Below are positions 25,140 to 33,693 of a DNA stretch of 64,000 bases, piece by piece (position 1 is the stretch's first letter; each line of letters begins with the position of its first letter). The notes beneath the pieces are model-generated. The model was not told the DNA's origin. It was given only the letters and a program-made list of their open reading frames with translations, and did not search any database. The stretch is from Kiloniella majae (GTDB lineage: Bacteria > Pseudomonadota > Alphaproteobacteria > Kiloniellales > Kiloniellaceae), in NCBI RefSeq assembly GCF_002118315.1, contig NZ_MTSZ01000003.1, positions 310,001 to 374,000 on the forward strand, read 5' to 3'. A program made the position numbers and the translations under genes.

Positions 25140-26027
25140 CTAGGACTGTACGTCAAATTTCTCAAAAAGAATCCTTGTGGCAATCGAACGCCCAGTTGCC
25201 CGAGGAGAGGTAACCTGTACTTTTGATGAGCTTGGCGTAATTGTTTTCTGTGTGACCTCAGAAGGTACGTCTGTTGCGGGGGAAGCTTTTTTCCGTGAGC
25301 TAGACTTTGGAAGGTTTACACCTAAAGCAGATGTTGTGCTTGTTGTTTTAAGGTGAGAAACCGCAACGCCCCCTGGATTTCTTGCTTGCTTTTGGGTTTT
25401 AGCCTGCTGTTTTGCGATCTTATCTTTTGCTCTTTTCTCTAGGGCCGCGAGACGAAGCTCTTTGTTGATGCGGTGTTTTTCATCACGCCAAGCGGTCAAG
25501 ACTTTACGACGATAAGGGGTGCTGTATTTTTGATTGTAGGAATGGTACCTGCCGACTGCTGACGTCCAGGAGGGGGACTTGCCACGTAACTCAACAAGGA
25601 ACTTGGCGGCATAAGCAACATTTTTATGGGGATCAAAAGCGTCGTTTAATGATTTGAATGCTTTGGAATGATGATACAAATTAACCTGCATGCAGCCGAC
25701 GTCGATGTTTTTCACGCCTTTTGCCTTGAGGTTCTTTACTTCGGCAATTGCAGCATGTTTCGTCGGCAAATATCGTCCTTTTCCTTCTGCCATGACTGTC
25801 CATGGCCACGCCACTCTGCTTCCCTTTTCCTTATCCCATTTGCCTGATTCAACTAGTGAGATTGCTCTTAGAAGATGAAGGGGAATTTTTTTCTGGATTT
25901 CCGTTTCCGTAATAATATCTGCACAGATATCACTATTGCTTTTTGCACTAAGGGATTGAGCAAAAGCATTAACTGATGTCAGAACACCAACAGCGAGCAC
26001 AAGCGATTTTAACAGATTGCGTGGCAT
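25140..26027 (-). CDS. Lytic transglycosylase (SLT domain) with long C-terminal tail
   Basis: A 295-residue exported protein. The signal peptide (LLKSLVLAVGVLTSVNAFAQ) is followed by an SLT transglycosylase domain to about residue 180. The catalytic Glu lies in RAISLVESGKW, and the fold markers VGCMQVNLYHHSKAF, FDPHKNVAYAAKFL and AVGRYHSYNQ are in place. It would cleave glycan strands of peptidoglycan to anhydromuramic products. The last 110 residues are Lys-, Thr- and Ser-rich and probably disordered. AAAGGAG precedes the ATG. A 57-residue gene lies upstream on the same strand. Confidence 0.88.
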   Translation of the reverse strand: MPRNLLKSLVLAVGVLTSVNAFAQSLSAKSNSDICADIITETEIQKKIPLHLLRAISLVESGKWDKEKGSRVAWPWTVMAEGKGRYLPTKHAAIAEVKNLKAKGVKNIDVGCMQVNLYHHSKAFKSLNDAFDPHKNVAYAAKFLVELRGKSPSWTSAVGRYHSYNQKYSTPYRRKVLTAWRDEKHRINKELRLAALEKRAKDKIAKQQAKTQKQARNPGGVAVSHLKTTSTTSALGVNLPKSSSRKKASPATDVPSEVTQKTITPSSSKVQVTSPRATGRSIATRILFEKFDVQS

Positions 26028-26108
26028 GATCTTTTACTCCTTTCCCTGGTGCATCTGAAGGATTTGATGAATAACCTACGTTGTAGGGTTCTTCATCGGT
26101 TTAACTTC

Positions 26109-26282
26109 CTAGTCAGTTTGAATTGGCAACATGCGCGGTAAAATCTCCCAACGTTCATCTGGAAATTTGCGTGTTACACGGTTGATAAATTTCCCAACAT
26201 TTTCTTCTTTCATCGCCAAGATTTTAACTGGCTCTTGATTTTTGCGAATTAGAAAATCCTGACGTCTTTCATGATCGAACAT
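26109..26282 (-). CDS. 57-residue protein of unknown function
   Basis: A short frame with an excellent ribosome site (GGAGGAG five bases before ATG 26282). It encodes a basic protein starting MFDHERRQDFLIRKNQEPVK and ending RKFPDERWEILPRMLPIQ. It has no signal peptide or membrane span. Two segments look structured: EPVKILAMKEENVGKFI and NRVTRKFPDERWEIL. I know no family for it. It is 81 bp upstream of the transglycosylase gene on the same strand, so the two may share a transcript. Confidence 0.6.
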   Translation of the reverse strand: MFDHERRQDFLIRKNQEPVKILAMKEENVGKFINRVTRKFPDERWEILPRMLPIQTD

Positions 26283-26660
26283 TTTCTCCTCCAGTTTCCA
26301 TTACTCTTGAAATTATAATAAGCAATTTTAAGGCCAGTTTTTGCAGGGAATAGAGGTAGAGCTATATTTCAAGTTTTTCTAAAGAGAGTGCAGATATAGT
26401 AATTTATGTGATGTGCGCTTGAGGCGGGTGATGTTTTATTTATTTATCAATGTATTAAGGGGAGACGTACAAAGATAAAGTGCTATGGATGAAGACATGC
26501 CCTCTGAGTACATTTATTTACGTGGCGGCTTTAGATTTTTTTGTGCGGGAATGTGATGACGCCTGCCCAGAAGGTCAAACGGCAAAAAATACCCAACTTG
26601 AGTACTTTGGAATAGGGGGAGATTTTTACCGTAATGTCGTCACAGGAAGCAATGTGGTTT
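26283..26660. other. Intergenic region
   Basis: A 378-bp gap between the 57-residue gene and the N-formylglutamate amidohydrolase gene, both on the minus strand. A plus-strand GTG frame (26480-26707) runs into the amidohydrolase gene and is judged spurious. I see no RNA gene or repeat. The promoter of the 57-residue gene should lie here. Confidence 0.5.
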
Positions 26661-27608
26661 TCAGTAATCAAGTGCCGTTGCTTCGATGGAGCCGACGGCA
26701 AAAATGATATCATCCATTAATGAGGCAATATCATCAAAATCTGGACGGCGTTCAATTTTATCTTCATCCATATAAAGGGTGCGGGATATTTCAATCTGAA
26801 GGCAATTTATTCCCAAGGCTGGTTCGCCATAATGCTGAGTTATAAAGCCGCCGGGATAAGGATTGTTATTGAGAACGCGGTATGAATTCTGTTCCAGAAT
26901 ATCTTCGACTGTTTTTGTGACAGCTCTTGAACAGGCCTTGCCAAAGCGATCCCCAAGAACAAAATGGACTGATGAAGATCTTGAGCTTATGTCGTTAGCT
27001 TGTGTCGTAAGTTTGGGCATCGAATGACAATCAATCATAATGCAATAACCAAACTTGCGTTTCGTGGTGTCGACAAGCTGACGAAGCACTTGATGGTAAG
27101 GCCAATAAAATCGCTCTATACGGTCTTTTGCTTCGGCAAAAGTCAGCTTGTCTTTGTAAATCTGTGTTTCGCTTGTAACATTACGGGCAATAGTTCCCAA
27201 GCCTACGGCAACACGGGGGGAATTTGTATTCACATAGCTGGGGAGCTCATCTTCAAACATGTGGGGATCAAGTTCAAAGGGTTCTCTGTTGGCATCAACG
27301 AAAGCACGCGGAAAGAGGGCACAGAGTAAGGGGGCCCCTAATTTTGGCGCATTTTGAAAAAGCTCATCAACAAAAGAATCTTCTGACCTACGTAAATTGT
27401 GGCTGTCTAACTTTGAGCCTTTGATAAATGATTCAGGATAGTTGTTACCACTGTGGGGTGAAGACAGGACGACGGGTAATGTGTGCTGCTCGGGTAAGTG
27501 CAATCTGTAAGATTCTGTCTCCCTGACAGCACCTTGCTTGAAGTCTGTAGATGCATTTTGGTGCGTTGTTGAAATATGTTCAGCCATCTCATTAAGATCG
27601 TAAGTCAT
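26661..27608 (-). CDS. N-formylglutamate amidohydrolase family protein
   Basis: A 315-residue member of the FGase family, which releases formate from N-formyl-L-glutamate in histidine breakdown; several members act on other substrates. Visible family markers are VVLSSPHSGNNYPESF, RRSEDSFVDELF, FPRAFVDANREPFELDP, RFYWPYHQVLRQLV and the metal site IMIDCHSMPKL, plus QHYGEPALGINCLQIEISR near the end. It is divergent from cpdR, an arrangement I associate with alphaproteobacteria. No hut genes lie nearby, and a paralogue sits at 46.0 kb, so the true substrate is open. Confidence 0.85.
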   Translation of the reverse strand: MTYDLNEMAEHISTTHQNASTDFKQGAVRETESYRLHLPEQHTLPVVLSSPHSGNNYPESFIKGSKLDSHNLRRSEDSFVDELFQNAPKLGAPLLCALFPRAFVDANREPFELDPHMFEDELPSYVNTNSPRVAVGLGTIARNVTSETQIYKDKLTFAEAKDRIERFYWPYHQVLRQLVDTTKRKFGYCIMIDCHSMPKLTTQANDISSRSSSVHFVLGDRFGKACSRAVTKTVEDILEQNSYRVLNNNPYPGGFITQHYGEPALGINCLQIEISRTLYMDEDKIERRPDFDDIASLMDDIIFAVGSIEATALDY

Positions 27609-27794
27609 GATGTGATCGTCAATAGCCCAATAAATGAAATGGATTCTGATTTGTTTATATGTGGTGTGGCTATCATATCGCTCTTTTGATTACGGGCAGT
27701 GATTTGTTGTATAAGCTTAAATCTATTCTTGATGCTATGGTAACGGAGTGTCGAGAGTTTTTTTGAACTTTGTTTGGTTGATGTACCGTTTTTG

Positions 27795-28151
27795 ATGGCT
27801 GACATTCTTCTTGCAGAAGATGATGATAATCTACGCTATTACTTGTGCCGTGCGCTGGAACGGGCCGGACACAATGTGATCTCTGCTGCGAATGGCCTAG
27901 AGGCTGAAGAAACACTGTCTTTTCATCGGTTTGATTTGGTGCTTACTGATGTGGTCATGCCGGAAAAAGGCGGTGTTGAGTTGGCTAAGATTGCCCGTTT
28001 TCACCAGCCGGATATCAAAGTGATGTTCATTACCGGTTTTTCAGGAATCCTGATGGAGGAGACCGATCCTTCTTTTAAAGGCGAGAAGGTTTTGTCAAAA
28101 CCATTTCATCTAAGGGATTTAATTACTGAGGTTAATAAAGTACTTTTGTAG
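27795..28151 (+). CDS. cpdR: Single-domain response regulator, CpdR type
   Basis: A 118-residue stand-alone receiver domain. It has the acidic pocket ILLAEDDDNLRYYL, the phospho-acceptor Asp near residue 52 in LVLTDVVMPEKGGVEL, and the switch region VMFITGFSG. The C-terminal KVLSKPFHLRDLITEVNKVL is close to what I know of CpdR, which in its unphosphorylated form brings substrates to ClpXP during the cell cycle. I chose ATG 27795, which gives the usual N-terminus; upstream codons are leader. The cognate CckA/ChpT phosphorelay genes are not in this window. Confidence 0.88.
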   Translation: MADILLAEDDDNLRYYLCRALERAGHNVISAANGLEAEETLSFHRFDLVLTDVVMPEKGGVELAKIARFHQPDIKVMFITGFSGILMEETDPSFKGEKVLSKPFHLRDLITEVNKVLL

Positions 28152-28219
28152 CAGAAAACTTTTGTGAAAGGGCTTGTCAAACATATGGCAGTTTGATACT
28201 TCCCTGTCTCACCAAGAAA

Positions 28220-28241
28220 CGCACGTTAAAGTGCGCTTTTT
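28220..28241 (+). terminator. Probable terminator after cpdR
   Basis: CGCAC (28220-28224), six-base loop, GTGCG (28231-28235), then CTTTTT. The stem is short, and the position just ahead of the tRNA suggests that it ends the cpdR transcript. Confidence 0.45.
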
Positions 28242-28249
28242 CGGATATA

Positions 28250-28324
28250 GGGCGTATAGCTCAGCGGGAGAGCACTTCGTTGACATCGAAGGGGTCACTG
28301 GTTCAATCCCAGTTACGCCCACCA
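28250..28324 (+). tRNA. tRNA-Val (GAC)
   Basis: The cloverleaf folds: acceptor GGGCGTA pairs with TACGCCC (28314-28320); D arm GCTC/GAGC; anticodon stem CTTCG/CGAAG around TTGACAT (anticodon GAC); T arm with GTTCAATCC. The CCA end is encoded (28322-28324). A strong terminator starts three bases later. A weak -35-like TTGTCA lies at 28174. Confidence 0.95.
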
Positions 28325-28327
28325 TGA

Positions 28328-28353
28328 AAACCTCAAGGGAAACCTTGGGGTTT
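28328..28353 (+). terminator. Rho-independent terminator after tRNA-Val
   Basis: An 11-bp stem (28328-28338 with 28343-28353, one G-T pair) closes a GAAA tetraloop and runs into TTTT. It ends the tRNA transcript. Confidence 0.85.
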
Positions 28354-28377
28354 TGTGCTTTCAAGGACTAACCATTC

Positions 28378-29091
28378 CTATTTAAAAAACAAGGTTATTG
28401 CAGAGAAGATAAGAATAATAGACAGGCCCTGCCTGTATTTGTCGCTTTCAATTCCATGGATAAGTTTCTTGCCGATTAAGGCCGAAGCTATTGAGATAAC
28501 TATTAAGGCTACGCCAATTGGATAATGCTCAGGCCGAAGTATGTTATTACCTGAGTAGCTGATTAATTTGGTAATGTTAACGCCTAGTGCAGTTGCTGCC
28601 ATCACACCGATAAAAGATTGCTTTTCAAACCCCATACGATCCAGCGCTAGTGCCTTGATGGGATTTCCGCTACTGAGGAGACCGGATACATATCCGTATA
28701 AAGCGGCAGTGCCGAGAGCGATAGAAGTTCTTTTTGGCAGGGATAGCTTTATTCCAAGGCTGTTAATGATAACACTGAGGATAATAAATCCTGCTAATAG
28801 GGGGCGAAGTGGTTCCGGATCTATTGAGGCTAGTGTCTCAGCACCTAACTAGGAAAAAGGGATACTTCCCAAGGCGATGATGGCTGAAAGTCGCCAGTTT
28901 ATATACTGATGATATAGAATCGTTTTCGTGAAAGTTGATGCCATAAACAGGATCGTTGTCAGTGCGATACAATCTTTTATGGGAATAAAAAGCGACCCAA
29001 GAGAAAGAACAATAAATCCGCTACCAAGACCAAAGATGGCAGATATCAGGGAGCCTACAAAGGCGATGGTGATAAAAATGTAGGGCTCCAT
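28378..29091 (-). pseudogene. TauE/SafE-family membrane protein interrupted by in-frame TAG
   Basis: The frame from ATG 29091 encodes a typical TauE/SafE start (ITIAFVGSLISAIFGLGSGF, LTTILFMASTFTKTILYHQY). It meets TAG at 28851-28849 and then continues in the same frame without further stops to 28378: PLLAGFIILSVIINSLG, TAALYGYVSGLLSSGNPIKA, IGVMAATALGVNITKLI. The total, about 237 codons, is the usual length for this anion-exporter family (sulfite, sulfoacetate). Only this one codon breaks it, so it is a fresh nonsense mutation, a sequencing error, or a readthrough case. AAGG six bases before ATG 29091 supports that start over the ATG at 29118. Confidence 0.8.
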
Positions 29092-29435
29092 TTTGCACCT
29101 TGAGCGTTTTTTATGCACCTAATTGAGGAGGAAGAACGATCGAATTGGGTTTGCTCATTTTGAAACGAAAATATCTTGGGCTCAAGTTTATTCTTTTGAG
29201 GGAGGGAATTCTGTGAGGTATCGGGTTGTTATTGTTAGGTTTATTTTCGTTTGAAAATAAATCTCAAATTTTACCTAAATTATCGTTTTGTTTTAATAGG
29301 TTAGCGTTAATCTTTTTTTAATTGCTCGCTTGGTAAAAGTGCATGGTGAGCTAGTTATGTATGTGTGAATCAAGCCACAGCATCAAACGTGATGCATTGA
29401 ATAGCGATTGGTGCTCAAATTAGTAGGGCGAGCTA
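29092..29435. other. AT-rich intergenic region upstream of the Tad-like operon
   Basis: This 344-bp gap separates the broken TauE gene from the divergent Tad-like genes. It holds a perfect 9-bp hairpin (TTTATTTTC at 29240-29248, GAAAATAAA at 29253-29261). That element is a possible operator or stabilising structure of unknown meaning. No coding frame is convincing. Confidence 0.5.
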
Positions 29436-30821
29436 GTGATAAAACCTTTTTCAGTGATAGCAACAAGATTTGTTGATCTTAAGACCTGCATCGATCAGGC
29501 GGTGCGGTCGTTTTGCGCTTGTGATAGAGGGTCCATTTTTATCAATTTTGGCATGGTTGTTATTCCTCTTATTGGCATGGTTGGTTTGGGTGTTGATATT
29601 GGTCGAGGATACGTTGTTAAGGCAAGATTGAGTCAAGCCTTGGACGCTTCAGCTTTGGCTGCTGCACCTTATGCGGATGATGTGGTTAAATTACAGGCTG
29701 AATTTACCAAATATTTTGATGCTAATTTCCCAAGTGACTTTATGGGTGTTGATATCAGTCTGGAGACGCCTGTTGTTGGTAATAATGGAACTACGGTTAC
29801 TGTTTCAGCATCGGCAATTCTTGATACTACATTGATGAGTGTTCTTGGGCGAGAGACTATGTCTGTTGCTGCTAGTGCTGAAGTTACGAGACTTATTACA
29901 CCCCTTGATGTGGTTGTTTCAATTGATACAACAGGCTCTATGGGGGCATCGGACGGGACAGGAACTCGTCTTAGCTCTGCCAAAGAGGCATCTACAATCC
30001 TAGTTAATAAGTTATTTGGGAATGAAACTGAGAGTGAAAATTTACAGGTAGGATTAGTGCCTTGGTCTGCGGCTGTGAACGTCGCTGAGCGTGGAGTGGT
30101 TTATGATTCTGATTTAAACTCTTTTGTTGATGGTTATTGGTATACGAATAATTCGCCAGTACCTTTTACGACTGAGCCTGACAGTGATTGGGTTGGCTGC
30201 GCTTATGCGCGTTATACTGATAATAGTACTGATGATGACGCAGATCATCTTTTGTATGATGCTGATGTGGGAGGTACTGTCTGGGAATCTTGGGAGCCAA
30301 TGCCTCGCAGGGTTGTTAACCCAAGTAATGGATCTCTTTATACCGTACGGTGCCCTGAATGGGGAATTACAAAACTTTCTGGCACAAAAAACCATGCAAC
30401 TGATGCAATTAACGAGCTTTCGAATCCTACAGGTACAACTACAATTGCCCAAGGGTTAGTTTGGGCTTGGCGCGCCTTAATGCCAGGGGAGCCTTACAAT
30501 CAAGCTAGTGATAAAAGTAATCTCCGTCGAGCGATTGTTATTATGACAGACGGTTTGAATACGAGTTCCTATCGTGATGCATATAAAGGAGATTTGAATG
30601 TTTCTGAAATGAATGCTCGTTTATCGGCGGTTGCGACGCAAATCAAGGCAACAGGAGTTGATATCTATGTGGTTGAGTATCATGTCGAGACTGATTTGAT
30701 GAAGAGTGTCGCGAGTGCTACAACTGCGCCGTTCTATTTCAAAGCTAGCAGCGCAGAAGAGTTGGAAAAAGCATTCGAAAAAATTGGCACTGAACTGTCT
30801 GAGTTGAGGGTTTCTAAGTAA
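29436..30821 (+). CDS. TadG-like protein with von Willebrand factor A domain
   Basis: A 461-residue protein. The N-terminal TadE/TadG-type membrane helix follows a CDRG motif (INFGMVVIPLIGMVGLGVDIGRG), and RLSQALDASALAA is typical of Tad-associated proteins. A VWA domain follows, with the metal site SIDTTGSMGAS near residue 164 and IVIMTDGLNTSS later, ending in an FEKIGTELSELRVSK tail. The position equivalent to Glu+5 after the cleavage-like site is Asn, so pilin-style processing is unlikely. The start is a GTG with a poor ribosome site. Its stop codon overlaps the next start (TAATG), indicating translational coupling. Confidence 0.83.
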   Translation: MIKPFSVIATRFVDLKTCIDQAVRSFCACDRGSIFINFGMVVIPLIGMVGLGVDIGRGYVVKARLSQALDASALAAAPYADDVVKLQAEFTKYFDANFPSDFMGVDISLETPVVGNNGTTVTVSASAILDTTLMSVLGRETMSVAASAEVTRLITPLDVVVSIDTTGSMGASDGTGTRLSSAKEASTILVNKLFGNETESENLQVGLVPWSAAVNVAERGVVYDSDLNSFVDGYWYTNNSPVPFTTEPDSDWVGCAYARYTDNSTDDDADHLLYDADVGGTVWESWEPMPRRVVNPSNGSLYTVRCPEWGITKLSGTKNHATDAINELSNPTGTTTIAQGLVWAWRALMPGEPYNQASDKSNLRRAIVIMTDGLNTSSYRDAYKGDLNVSEMNARLSAVATQIKATGVDIYVVEYHVETDLMKSVASATTAPFYFKASSAEELEKAFEKIGTELSELRVSK

Positions 30822-31423
30822 TGTTTTTGTCTGCCTTAATCAAGAAAATCAGAAATCGAAAGCTTGCTAAATGTGAGCGTGGTGTGGTGGCCTTGGAATA
30901 TGCTATGGGATTGCCGATTTTTTTGACGATGGTTTTGGGGATTTTTGATTTAGGTGGTGTGTATTTTGCGTCGATTTTATTAGAAGGCGGCTTACGAGAA
31001 GCCGCGCGCTATGGTGTTACTGGGGATTTAGAGCCAGGTGTGACCAAAGAAGAAAAAATATTAGAAACCATCAACACTCATGGGGCTGGTTTTGTACAGG
31101 TGAAAGCGAGTGAATTATCAACACTTGTATATAAAGATTTTGACTCGATTGGTGACCCGGAACCTTATGTCGATGCGGACGGAAATAATTCTTACGATGC
31201 GGGTGAAGCCTTCACTGACTTGAATTGTAATGGTGCTTGGGATTCAGACTCTGGTTTTAACGGTGCCGGCAATGGGTCAGAAGTTGTCCTTTATACGGTT
31301 GAGCATGATACTCAATTGATTACAGGGTATATTGCCCATTTAGTGGGAAGTGACGGCAAGGTGAAATTACGCGCAAGTGTTGCTGTTAGGAATGAGCCGT
31401 ATGGTGGCGGGGCTTCATGTTAA
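30821..31423 (+). CDS. TadE-like pseudopilin with EF-hand-like insert
   Basis: A 200-residue TadE-family protein. The leader CERGVVALEYAMGLPIFLTMV carries the Gly and the Glu at +5 expected of pseudopilins cut by a prepilin peptidase, followed by GGLREAARYGVTG. Residues about 120-150 hold two Asp-rich loops (DADGNNSYDAGEAF and DLNCNGAWDSDSGFNG) that look like calcium-binding EF-hand or dockerin-type loops. I do not recall this insert in TadE proteins. It overlaps both neighbours (4 bp-type TAATG upstream, 7 bp downstream), so the three genes form one tight operon. Confidence 0.83.
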   Translation: MFLSALIKKIRNRKLAKCERGVVALEYAMGLPIFLTMVLGIFDLGGVYFASILLEGGLREAARYGVTGDLEPGVTKEEKILETINTHGAGFVQVKASELSTLVYKDFDSIGDPEPYVDADGNNSYDAGEAFTDLNCNGAWDSDSGFNGAGNGSEVVLYTVEHDTQLITGYIAHLVGSDGKVKLRASVAVRNEPYGGGASC

Positions 31424-32037
31424 TGGCGTTCTTTTTTGTGAAAATGTGTCATGCTTCAAAGCGTTTTATAAGAAAATTTTCCTCATGTGATCAAGGCGTT
31501 GCCCTAGTTGAACTCGCTTTGATAATGCCAATTCTTCTCATTATACTTGCGGGTGCCATTGAGATGAGTAGGTATATCTGGATACATCATAAAATACTTC
31601 GTTTAACAGCAGAAATTAGTGATCTCGTAACTCAGTCCAGAAGTATGTCTGCAACTGAGATGGATGTCCTTTTTAATGCTGCAGATTATATAATTCATCC
31701 TTTTGATATGGATGCGAATGGAATTATTATTGTTTCTTCTGTTAGTGGTACAGGCGAAGACCCTCCCGTTGTTAATTGGAAACAATGCGGAGCTGGAAAT
31801 CTAGCTGTCACTGGAACAGTCGGTTTAACGGGTGCAGTTGCGACTGTTCCGAATGGGTTGGACGTGGACCCATTGGATAATATTATTATCGCAGAAGTGT
31901 ACTATGATTATAAGCCTTTGCTATTTGACAGTATTGTCGATAGTGGGCAGATTTCGCGCGCGGCGATCCACAGTCCGCGGATATCAGCCTTGATATCAAT
32001 TCAACGTGATCCGGGACAAACGGATGGTTGCCCCTGA
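31417..32037 (+). CDS. TadE/TadF-like pseudopilin
   Basis: A 206-residue protein with a TadE-type N-terminus: CDQGVALVELALIMPILLIIL with the +5 Glu, then GAIEMSRYIWIHHKILRLTAEISDLV split over the helix end. The rest is predicted extracytoplasmic, with two Cys residues (WKQCGAGN and the C-terminal DGCP) that could form a disulfide. It overlaps the preceding TadE gene by 7 bp. No Tad ATPase (TadA), TadB/C or Flp pilin gene is in the window, so these minor components may serve a distant tad locus or a separate surface structure. Confidence 0.78.
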   Translation: MLMAFFFVKMCHASKRFIRKFSSCDQGVALVELALIMPILLIILAGAIEMSRYIWIHHKILRLTAEISDLVTQSRSMSATEMDVLFNAADYIIHPFDMDANGIIIVSSVSGTGEDPPVVNWKQCGAGNLAVTGTVGLTGAVATVPNGLDVDPLDNIIIAEVYYDYKPLLFDSIVDSGQISRAAIHSPRISALISIQRDPGQTDGCP

Positions 32038-32243
32038 TAGCGAAATGTTGTTATTAATATTTCTATAAATATTCGATGTAATAATGTTATTATAACAAAA
32101 GTTATTATATTTTAAGTGAATGAAGCTATAAATGCCTGGGGGGGCACCACTATATCAGTGGTTAGTGTAGGAGATGAGTTTGTTCGCGTTTGTGGTTTGC
32201 ATATCGGTACGGTAGCCTTCTGGGCATGAGGAGCACTGCTTAG

Positions 32244-33182
32244 ATGGCCAAATCAGCCAATACACAAGTACTAAAGGGCCAGATATCGATATTGGATCGG
32301 TTGAAGGCTTGGTGGTTCGGCTATGAATTACGCATAGTACCAAAAGCCCCACCCATGCCTGCCGTGAAAGAGCATGACGTTCGGGCCGATAGTCATGAGT
32401 GGGAAAATCTTCGAATACAACTTATTCAGGATGTTTGGGGGGAAGGAAACGCCAGTCCTGGTGATGAAGAATATATTGAAGAGTTGATTAAGCCTTTTGG
32501 CTTGGACCCTTCGAAAAATGTATTGGATATCGGTGCTGGCCTTGGGGGCGTGGGCCGGACGATGTCAGATAAGTTTGGTGTTTGGGTGACCTGTATGGAA
32601 CGCGAGCACGAAATGGTTGAGGCCGGGATGGAAATCTCGACCATGGCAGGGATGGCCAAAAAAGCACCTGTTCTGGCTTTTGATCCAGAAAAATTTGAAT
32701 TCAAGCCAAAATCATTTGATTGTATCTTCTCGAAAGAATCTCTCTACACAATTCAGAACAAGGAGCAGTTTTTCAAAGATACCTGCCGTGCTTTGAAAGA
32801 TGGTGGGCAATTTCTTTTTACTGATTTCATTGTCGATGATGAACCTGATGAAGAAATTTTGAAATCCTGGAAAGAAAGTGAAGGCGGCGATCTTCAAATC
32901 TGGACAAAGCTTCAATATGAAAAAGGTTTCACAGCCGGCAATGTTCAAAGTCGAATTTTTGAAGATATGACTGATCGTTATCTCGAGATGGTCAAAAGAG
33001 GCTGGGCCGATTATCTGAGCCAAATGAAAGAAAATGGTGCTGACAGGAAGATGGAAGAGGTTCTCGTCAGTGAGATGGAATTATGGGCGCGTCGCACGCA
33101 TGCCCTTGAATCCGGCACGATCAGGCTCTATCGATTCCTTGCTATCAGACAATCTCAGACCCAAATGCTGTCTGATTGGTAA
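32244..33182 (+). CDS. Class I SAM-dependent methyltransferase
   Basis: A 312-residue protein with a Rossmann methyltransferase core. The SAM motif I is VLDIGAGLGGVGRTMSDKFG, the acidic residue after beta-2 is in VTCMEREHEMVEAG, and motif III/IV lies in FDCIFSKESLYTIQNKEQFF, with LKDGGQFLFTDFIVDD after it. This pattern resembles phosphoethanolamine/sterol-type N- or C-methyltransferases, but the substrate cannot be fixed. About 60 N-terminal residues precede the core (RLKAWWFGYELRIVPKAPP). It stands alone, with a 206-bp AT-rich gap upstream. Confidence 0.82.
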   Translation: MAKSANTQVLKGQISILDRLKAWWFGYELRIVPKAPPMPAVKEHDVRADSHEWENLRIQLIQDVWGEGNASPGDEEYIEELIKPFGLDPSKNVLDIGAGLGGVGRTMSDKFGVWVTCMEREHEMVEAGMEISTMAGMAKKAPVLAFDPEKFEFKPKSFDCIFSKESLYTIQNKEQFFKDTCRALKDGGQFLFTDFIVDDEPDEEILKSWKESEGGDLQIWTKLQYEKGFTAGNVQSRIFEDMTDRYLEMVKRGWADYLSQMKENGADRKMEEVLVSEMELWARRTHALESGTIRLYRFLAIRQSQTQMLSDW

Positions 33183-33272
33183 AGAATCCGAAAAAAGAGT
33201 CTCTTTTCTCTTTTGTTTATCTGAAAAGTTGCGTATAGAAGCGCTCAGTTTTCACACTGCTTGATCAGGCGG

Positions 33273-33301
33273 TTGACATCTAAGAGGTCCTTACATATTG
33301 T
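33273..33301 (+). promoter_or_regulatory. Sigma-70-type promoter of rpmJ
   Basis: TTGACA (33273-33278), a 17-bp spacer and TATTGT (33296-33301), 54 bp before the rpmJ start. A small GGGCT/AGCCC hairpin lies in the leader. Confidence 0.75.
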
Positions 33302-33355
33302 CCGGGCTTCTCGACAGCCCGATCAGCGGGCACATTTTTTGCCAAAGGTAGGACC

Positions 33356-33481
33356 ATGAAAGTTGTAAACTCTCTGAAGACTGCCAAGCTGCGCGATAAG
33401 AACTGCCGTGTTGTTCGTCGTCGCGGCCGGGTTTATGTCATCAACAAGAAGAACCCTCGCTTTAAAGCGCGTCAGGGCTAA
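33356..33481 (+). CDS. rpmJ: 50S ribosomal protein L36
   Basis: A 41-residue basic protein, [20 protein letters not shown] followed by [21 protein letters not shown]. This is the alphaproteobacterial form of L36 with a single Cys rather than the four zinc-binding residues of the other type. It sits in the large ribosomal subunit. It has its own promoter (33273-33301), AGGA just before the ATG, and a terminator, so it is a single-gene unit. Confidence 0.97.
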   Translation: MKVVNSLKTAKLRDKNCRVVRRRGRVYVINKKNPRFKARQG

Positions 33482-33522
33482 TCTTGTTCAGTCTGGCCGC
33501 TTGTGGTCAGAATGAAGTTTAG

Positions 33523-33558
33523 AAAAAAACCGCCTCTCGTTAGAGAGAGCGGTTTTTT
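33523..33558 (+). terminator. Rho-independent terminator after rpmJ
   Basis: An A-tract, then CCGC-CTCTC pairing with GAGAG-(A bulge)-GCGG around a short loop, then six T and a further T-rich stretch. Confidence 0.85.
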
Positions 33559-33693
33559 CTTTTTTTGGTCGATAAATCTTAAATATGCCTATCTGTCTCA
33601 AATACTATGACAGAAACTCTTTATCTCCAGACTTGTTCTTCTCGCGAAGTTAGGCGAGGCTATGGGCAGAATAAGAAATCTGGGAGAAACCTG

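Noticed and set aside
26480-26707. Plus-strand 75-codon frame (GTG start) before the amidohydrolase gene
   Set aside because: It has no ribosome site or recognisable motif and runs 47 bp into the 3' end of the convergent amidohydrolase gene.
28250-29435. tRNA-Val as an integration site for a mobile element
   Set aside because: I found no second copy of the tRNA 3' end, no integrase gene and no element-like cargo downstream.
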